Below, in pieces: positions 59,657 to 64,000 of a stretch of DNA of 64,000 bases. The DNA comes from Firmicutes bacterium CAG:534 (GTDB taxonomy: Bacteria > Bacillota > Clostridia > Lachnospirales > Lachnospiraceae): assembly GCA_000436115.1 (NCBI GenBank), contig FR894536.1, forward strand, positions 3,586 through 67,585, in the 5' to 3' direction. The notes under the pieces were generated by a model that was not told where the DNA came from, did not search any database, and saw nothing but the letters and a program-made list of their open reading frames with translations. Position 1 is the first letter of the stretch. Each line of letters opens with the position of its first letter. The position numbers were made by a program, and so were the translations under genes.

Positions 59657-61003
59657 ATGAACAAGGTTACGTTTGATTATTCCAAGGCAGCTCCCTTCAT
59701 AAGGGATCACGAAGTTGAGTCCATGAAGAAGCTGGCATTGGATGCAAAGGATTTACTGGTTTCCAGAAAGGGCGCAGGAAATGATTTCCTGGGATGGATC
59801 GATCTGCCTGAAAATTATGATAAGGAAGAATTTGCAAGAATTAAAAAGGCAGCAGCAAAAATCCAGAGCGATTCAGAGGTTTTGCTGGTAATTGGAATTG
59901 GAGGCTCTTACCTTGGAGCAAGAGCTGCGATCGAGTTCTTAAGACACAGCTTTTATAATACGGTAAGCAAGGAAATCAGAAAGACTCCGGAAATTTATTT
60001 TGTAGGAAATTCTATCAGCTCAACCTACATTAAGCATCTTATGGATGTGATCGGAGACAGAGATTTCTCCATTAATATGATCAGTAAGTCAGGAACCACC
60101 ACGGAGCCTGCCATTGCCTTCCGCGTATTCAAGGAAATGATGGAAAAGAAGTACGGAAAGGCAGAAGCTGCAAAGAGAATTTATGCTACTACAGACAAGG
60201 CAAGAGGTTCCCTTAAGAACCTGGCAAACGAAGAAGGCTATGAAAGCTTTGTTGTGCCTGATGATGTAGGCGGCCGTTTCTCCGTACTGACAGCAGTCGG
60301 CCTTCTTCCTATTGCAGTCAGCGGCGCAGATATCGACAAGCTGATGGAGGGCGCACAGTCAGGACGTAAGGCAGCCCTTGAAAACGGCTTTGAAGAAAAC
60401 GATGCATTACAGTATGCAGCCCTCAGAAACATTCTTTTAAGAAAAGGAAAGCAGATTGAAATCCTTGCAAACTATGAGCCAAGCGTTCATTATGTTTCCG
60501 AGTGGTGGAAGCAGCTTTACGGTGAGAGTGAAGGAAAGGATCAGAAGGGAATTTTCCCTGCAAGCGTAGATCTTACCACAGATCTTCATTCTATGGGACA
60601 GTTTATCCAGGATGGATCCAGAAATTTATTTGAAACCGTCATCAACATTGAGACAAGCAGAGAAGAGATCATCCTGCAGGAAGAGCCGATAGACTTAGAT
60701 GGTCTTAACTATCTTGCGGGCAAGAGTGTGGACTTTGTAAATAAAAGCGCAATGAACGGAACCATTCTTGCGCATACGGACGGCCAGGTTCCCAATTTTA
60801 TGGTAAAGGTTCCTGAGGTCAACGAGTTTTATCTTGGACAGCTGTTCTACTTCTTTGAGTTTGCTTGCGGCGTCAGCGGATACCTTCTGGGTGTAAATCC
60901 CTTTAACCAGCCGGGTGTTGAAAGCTACAAGAAGAACATGTTTGCCCTTCTTGGAAAGCCCGGATATGAAGCACAGAGAGAAGAGCTTTTAAAGAGACTG
61001 TAA
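59657..61003 (+). CDS. pgi: Glucose-6-phosphate isomerase
   Basis: A 448-residue glycolytic isomerase of the short Gram-positive type. Text: VIGIGGSYLGARAAIEFL near residue 76, ISKSGTTTEPAIAFRVFKEM (sugar-phosphate site, about 144-163), TDLHSMGQFIQDGSRNLFET near 310, and GVNPFNQPGVESYKKNMF near 415. AGAAGGAGCGG precedes the ATG. A strong terminator follows, so it is a single-gene unit. Confidence 0.97.
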   Translation: MNKVTFDYSKAAPFIRDHEVESMKKLALDAKDLLVSRKGAGNDFLGWIDLPENYDKEEFARIKKAAAKIQSDSEVLLVIGIGGSYLGARAAIEFLRHSFYNTVSKEIRKTPEIYFVGNSISSTYIKHLMDVIGDRDFSINMISKSGTTTEPAIAFRVFKEMMEKKYGKAEAAKRIYATTDKARGSLKNLANEEGYESFVVPDDVGGRFSVLTAVGLLPIAVSGADIDKLMEGAQSGRKAALENGFEENDALQYAALRNILLRKGKQIEILANYEPSVHYVSEWWKQLYGESEGKDQKGIFPASVDLTTDLHSMGQFIQDGSRNLFETVINIETSREEIILQEEPIDLDGLNYLAGKSVDFVNKSAMNGTILAHTDGQVPNFMVKVPEVNEFYLGQLFYFFEFACGVSGYLLGVNPFNQPGVESYKKNMFALLGKPGYEAQREELLKRL

Positions 61004-61026
61004 AGAGCGCGGCTTGATACAAAAAT

Positions 61027-61076
61027 AACCCCATGATAAATATAGCCATCCGGTTATATTTATTGTGGGGTTTTTT
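61027..61076 (+). terminator. Strong terminator after pgi
   Basis: AACCCCATGATAAATATA pairs with the region TATATTTATTGTGGGGTT with one mismatch, followed by six Ts. Confidence 0.88.
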
Positions 61077-61215
61077 ATATGCCCGAACTTAAATGGCTAA
61101 AAAAAATACAAATTAGACAAAAAGAAAGAAAAAAAAAGATTTTATACTATTATTTTTAACAAAATTGTACTATAATTACGATATATGCATAGGGACTTTT
61201 ACTAGGAGGTATCAC

Positions 61216-63498
61216 ATGAAAAGCATAAACTTTAAGCTGAAAAAGAAAAAAACAGAATCACAGGACATAACAAATCAGGCACAGATTTCGGCTGAGGTAG
61301 CAGCAGAAAATGAAATGCCGAAGGAAAAAGCCGGAGAAACAAACAAAGAAAAGAAAAATATGGGGATAAAGCTTCCTAAAAAGAAAGAAAAAAAGAAACA
61401 GGAAGAATTAAAGGAATACAAGCCTCAGAAATCATCCAGGCTGTTTGGTATCCGGAATAAGATCTATGTCTGCTTCCTGGTTCCTATTATCTTCATGGTG
61501 ATCGTAGGGATTACTACCTATCATTATGCTTCAGAGGGCATGAGCGAGAAGTTCCAGGAATCTACCAAACAGACTTCCAGCATGGCTGTAAAATACCTGG
61601 ATAACAGTTCTACTTACATACAGGCCGAAGGCATGAAGTATATGGTAGATAAAAACCTGGAAAGTTATACGCTGGGCATGATGAAAAATGATATTGTGGA
61701 GCAGGCAAATTACTGTAAGGATACCAGAGCGACGCTGGTCGCTGCCTTAGCCGCAAATAAATTTGTAAACAATATGCATTTTGTCACAAAGGCAGGAACC
61801 AAGATCATATCAACAGCAGATCCCAATTCCAATCATGACGGAATTTATGACGATTATGTTGCCGAAATGTCAGAGATCGCACCGGATGGCAAAAACATCT
61901 TAAAATGGGTGGATAAGCATCCCCTTCTGGACGAATATCTGGAGATGGACAGCAATGAATATTTCATGGCTTATCAGATCAACACAAAAAGGAAATTTGC
62001 TTATATCGTCATTGATGTAAAAACATCGGCGCTGATGGATATTTTAAACGGAGATGATCTGGATTTCGGAGTTGGAAGCATTAACGCATTTGTGACGCCT
62101 TCCGGTAAGGAGCTTGTAAGTGAAAAGTTAGAAGAAGGAGAACAGAGCAGGCTTACAGAGGGAGAACCTGTTTTTGCAGATAAGGAGTTTTATTTAGAGA
62201 GCGTAAGCAGCGATGAGGCAAGCGGTTCCAAGGAAGTAACCTTCCAGGGACGGAAGTATATGTATGTGTATTCCAAGAGCCAGGTTTCCGGAATAACCTT
62301 CTGTACTTTAATTCCTATGAGCGTAATCACGGGACAGGCCGAGAGGATCAAAATGATCACGATCGTGCTTGTGATCGTTGCATGTATCATTGCTTTTGCA
62401 ATAGGATCGGTGATTGCTTTTGGCATTCAGAAGAACATGAAGGGTCTTTCCAAGAAGCTTAATGAAGTAGCAAAGGGCGATCTGACGGTACAGGTAAAGG
62501 CGCATGGCAAGGATGAATTTCAGGATCTTGCAGGAACAGCAACTAACATGATTGCCAACAACAAGAAGCTTGTAGGAAAGCTGACCGGAACGGCGCAGCA
62601 GCTGGAAGTATCCGCAGAAAATGTAAGCGGAGCCTCCGAAAGCATCCATAATTATTCAAGCGATATTACCAAAGCCATTGATGAGATCAGCATGGGCATG
62701 GATAAGCAGGCCGAGCACGCCCAGGAATGTGTCAATAAGACGGGCGTTCTGTCAGATAAAATGAAGGATATGACAGAAATGATCAAGTCCGTTGAAGAAG
62801 TAATTGATAAGACGGAAAAGATGATCAAACAGGGTACTGAGATCGTGGAGGTTTTGTCTGATAAAGCAAAACAGACCTCTGATATTACAGCAAGGGTGGG
62901 AACCAGTATTGCAGCCCTGAAGGAACAGTCTGAAACGATCAATGATTTTGTACAGACGATCAGCGATATTTCCAAACAGACAAACCTTCTTTCCCTGAAT
63001 GCTTCCATTGAGGCAGCCAGAGCCGGGGAGGCGGGAAGAGGATTTGCAGTTGTTGCAGAGGAGATCAGAAAACTGGCTGATGATTCCAACAAGGCAGCAG
63101 GAGAAATCAAGAATAATGTGGCTGTTATATCTGCTCAGACGGCAAGCAGCGTGGAAAGTGCAAAAGAAGCAGAATCCATGGTTGCAACACAGGAGCAGGC
63201 TGTTTCCCAGGTAATTGAAGTATTTGAGGGCATGAATAATCAGATCAAGACCCTGTTTACAAACCTGAAGGAAATTGCAGAAAATGCAGAATCCGTTGAT
63301 AAGGATCGAAATGACACATTAGATGCTGTAGAGAATATTTCTGCGATCATTGAAGAAACAGCAAGCGGTTCAGCGTTAGTAAGAGAAATGGCAAATGAAC
63401 TGCTCAGCAGTGTGGATAAGTTAAGTCAGACGGCACAAAATCTCAATGAAGATATGGATGGACTGAAGGCAGAGATTGCAGTATTTAAGATTAATTAA
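61216..63498 (+). CDS. Methyl-accepting chemotaxis protein with Lys-rich N-terminal extension
   Basis: A 760-residue receptor. The ATG at 61216 follows CTAGGAGG. Unusually, about 78 cytoplasmic residues rich in Lys/Glu precede TM1 (about 82-102). An extracellular Cache-type sensor spans about 105-385, TM2 about 392-415 and HAMP about 416-470. The signalling domain carries the hairpin tip LSLNASIEAARAGEAGRG and FAVVAEEIRKLADDS. Methylation helices flank it. The presence implies a CheA/CheY pathway elsewhere, or a non-motility signalling array. The ligand is unknown. Confidence 0.92.
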   Translation: MKSINFKLKKKKTESQDITNQAQISAEVAAENEMPKEKAGETNKEKKNMGIKLPKKKEKKKQEELKEYKPQKSSRLFGIRNKIYVCFLVPIIFMVIVGITTYHYASEGMSEKFQESTKQTSSMAVKYLDNSSTYIQAEGMKYMVDKNLESYTLGMMKNDIVEQANYCKDTRATLVAALAANKFVNNMHFVTKAGTKIISTADPNSNHDGIYDDYVAEMSEIAPDGKNILKWVDKHPLLDEYLEMDSNEYFMAYQINTKRKFAYIVIDVKTSALMDILNGDDLDFGVGSINAFVTPSGKELVSEKLEEGEQSRLTEGEPVFADKEFYLESVSSDEASGSKEVTFQGRKYMYVYSKSQVSGITFCTLIPMSVITGQAERIKMITIVLVIVACIIAFAIGSVIAFGIQKNMKGLSKKLNEVAKGDLTVQVKAHGKDEFQDLAGTATNMIANNKKLVGKLTGTAQQLEVSAENVSGASESIHNYSSDITKAIDEISMGMDKQAEHAQECVNKTGVLSDKMKDMTEMIKSVEEVIDKTEKMIKQGTEIVEVLSDKAKQTSDITARVGTSIAALKEQSETINDFVQTISDISKQTNLLSLNASIEAARAGEAGRGFAVVAEEIRKLADDSNKAAGEIKNNVAVISAQTASSVESAKEAESMVATQEQAVSQVIEVFEGMNNQIKTLFTNLKEIAENAESVDKDRNDTLDAVENISAIIEETASGSALVREMANELLSSVDKLSQTAQNLNEDMDGLKAEIAVFKIN

Positions 63499-63513
63499 AA
63501 AGCAGAAATACAG

Positions 63514-63544
63514 AAGGCGGTATGCATGGAAAGCATACCGCCTT
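63514..63544. terminator. Bidirectional terminator between the chemotaxis receptor and GH31 genes
   Basis: AAGGCGGTATGC and GCATACCGCCTT are perfectly complementary around ATGGAAA, with T-rich sequence on both outer sides. It lies between two convergent genes. Confidence 0.88.
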
Positions 63545-63563
63545 TGCTATGTGAAAATAAAAA

Positions 63564-64000
63564 CTATGCCTCTGTCACAACCAGATCTGCATTGCCTGAT
63601 AAGGAAATAACCGTGTCTTTTCCATCTATAACGGCGTCCTTTCCGGAAGCAGTCACATTGATCAGACGAATGGTGTATTCCTGACCAGAGGTAACCTGAA
63701 TATGAATATCACTGCCTGATCTGGAAGCAGTAATGGAGATCTGTTCCTGGTTGTCCATTCCGTATACGATACTGGATGCAGAATGTCCGTCCTTTAAAGC
63801 GTAAATTCTGATCTCGGCATGATCGCCATAGTCGTAATCCGGCCTGTCGTCATGTGCACCCATAACAACAATGGAGTTTTCCTTTACCATAAGAGGAATG
63901 CTCAGGTAACCATGCTTTTCTGTGATCCAGCCGGCCCCTTCTTTTTCTTCTCCCGTAAAGAAATCTGTCCAGGTTCCCGTAGGAAGATAGTATTCTGCAA
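63564..64000 (-). CDS. GH31 family glycosidase, C-terminal 144 residues (5' end outside window)
   Basis: The frame is open from the right edge to the stop at 63564. It reads AEYYLPTGTWTDFFTGEEKE and GWITEKHGYLSIPLMVKEN, the C-terminal beta-sandwich text of YicI-type alpha-xylosidases, then a beta-rich domain (HAEIRIYALKDGHSASSIVY, EYTIRLINVTASGKDAVIDG). The catalytic barrel lies outside. Convergent with the chemotaxis receptor, with a bidirectional terminator between. GH31 assignment rests on the terminal domains and is good; the substrate is unknown. Confidence 0.88.
   Translation of the reverse strand, partial: AEYYLPTGTWTDFFTGEEKEGAGWITEKHGYLSIPLMVKENSIVVMGAHDDRPDYDYGDHAEIRIYALKDGHSASSIVYGMDNQEQISITASRSGSDIHIQVTSGQEYTIRLINVTASGKDAVIDGKDTVISLSGNADLVVTEA

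Noticed and set aside
1..64000. CRISPR arrays, insertion sequences with transposases, rRNA genes
   Set aside because: No regularly spaced direct repeats, transposase-like proteins or rRNA sequence were seen on either strand.

Overview
This window is the replication-origin region of a Gram-positive Firmicute, most likely a gut Lachnospiraceae close to Blautia. The evidence is the gene order around dnaA, the AT-rich sequence, strong GGAGG ribosome-binding sites, and family-typical proteins (DUF3881 next to serS, DUF4446, YesM/YesN two-component pairs, a DUF1538 protein paired with a PII-like protein). The genus is an inference from gene order and protein resemblance.

Layout. From 1 to 7.7 kb, on the minus strand, is a glycan-uptake locus: YesM/YesN-type two-component system, CUT1 sugar-binding lipoprotein, two permeases, and the N-terminal part of a GH31 glycosidase running off the window. 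From 7.7 to 8.5 kb is a scar region: a ParA relic, one intact tRNA-Arg(CCU), and two tRNA-Arg 5' halves cut at the same bases of the anticodon loop, which looks like a repeatedly used integration site. From 8.5 to 24.8 kb is the left arm of the origin (minus strand): DUF3881, serS, an HD-GYP protein, DUF4446, parB, parA with two parS sites, a DegU/DegS-like two-component system, rsmG, mnmG, two inserted sugar genes (ThuA-like and isomerase-like), mnmE, jag, yidC, yidD, rnpA and rpmH. From 24.8 to 26.9 kb is a two-part oriC with DnaA boxes on both sides of dnaA. The right arm (plus strand) carries dnaA, dnaN, yaaA, recF, gyrB and gyrA to 34.0 kb.

From 34 to 49.4 kb there is an antiporter and a complete pentose locus: a GntR/AraR-type repressor, araA, an FGGY kinase (araB role), araD, a second YesN/YesM pair, and a CUT2 transporter resembling the galactofuranose system YtfQRT-YjfF, with a second membrane-anchored sugar-binding protein at its end. 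I infer import, sensing and catabolism of L-arabinose or an arabinofuranose/galactofuranose-like sugar.

From 49.4 to 50.0 kb an apparently complete attenuator (promoter, 8-residue leader peptide, two tandem intrinsic terminators, competing RNA arm) sits in front of an ABC-F antibiotic-resistance-type gene that has lost most of its body. The rest is a mixture on both strands: a DUF1538 membrane protein with a tandem-PII protein, exonuclease III, a cell-surface O-acylation pair, small lipoproteins and membrane proteins, a shortened LacI-type regulator, murG, a TSCPD protein, pgi, a chemotaxis receptor, and the C-terminal part of another GH31 enzyme at the right edge.

The observations I rate highest are the intact attenuator before the gutted ABC-F gene, the triple tRNA-Arg(CCU) scar, the anchored second sugar-binding protein that may be a co-sensor for the YesM kinase, and the DUF1538/tandem-PII pair.
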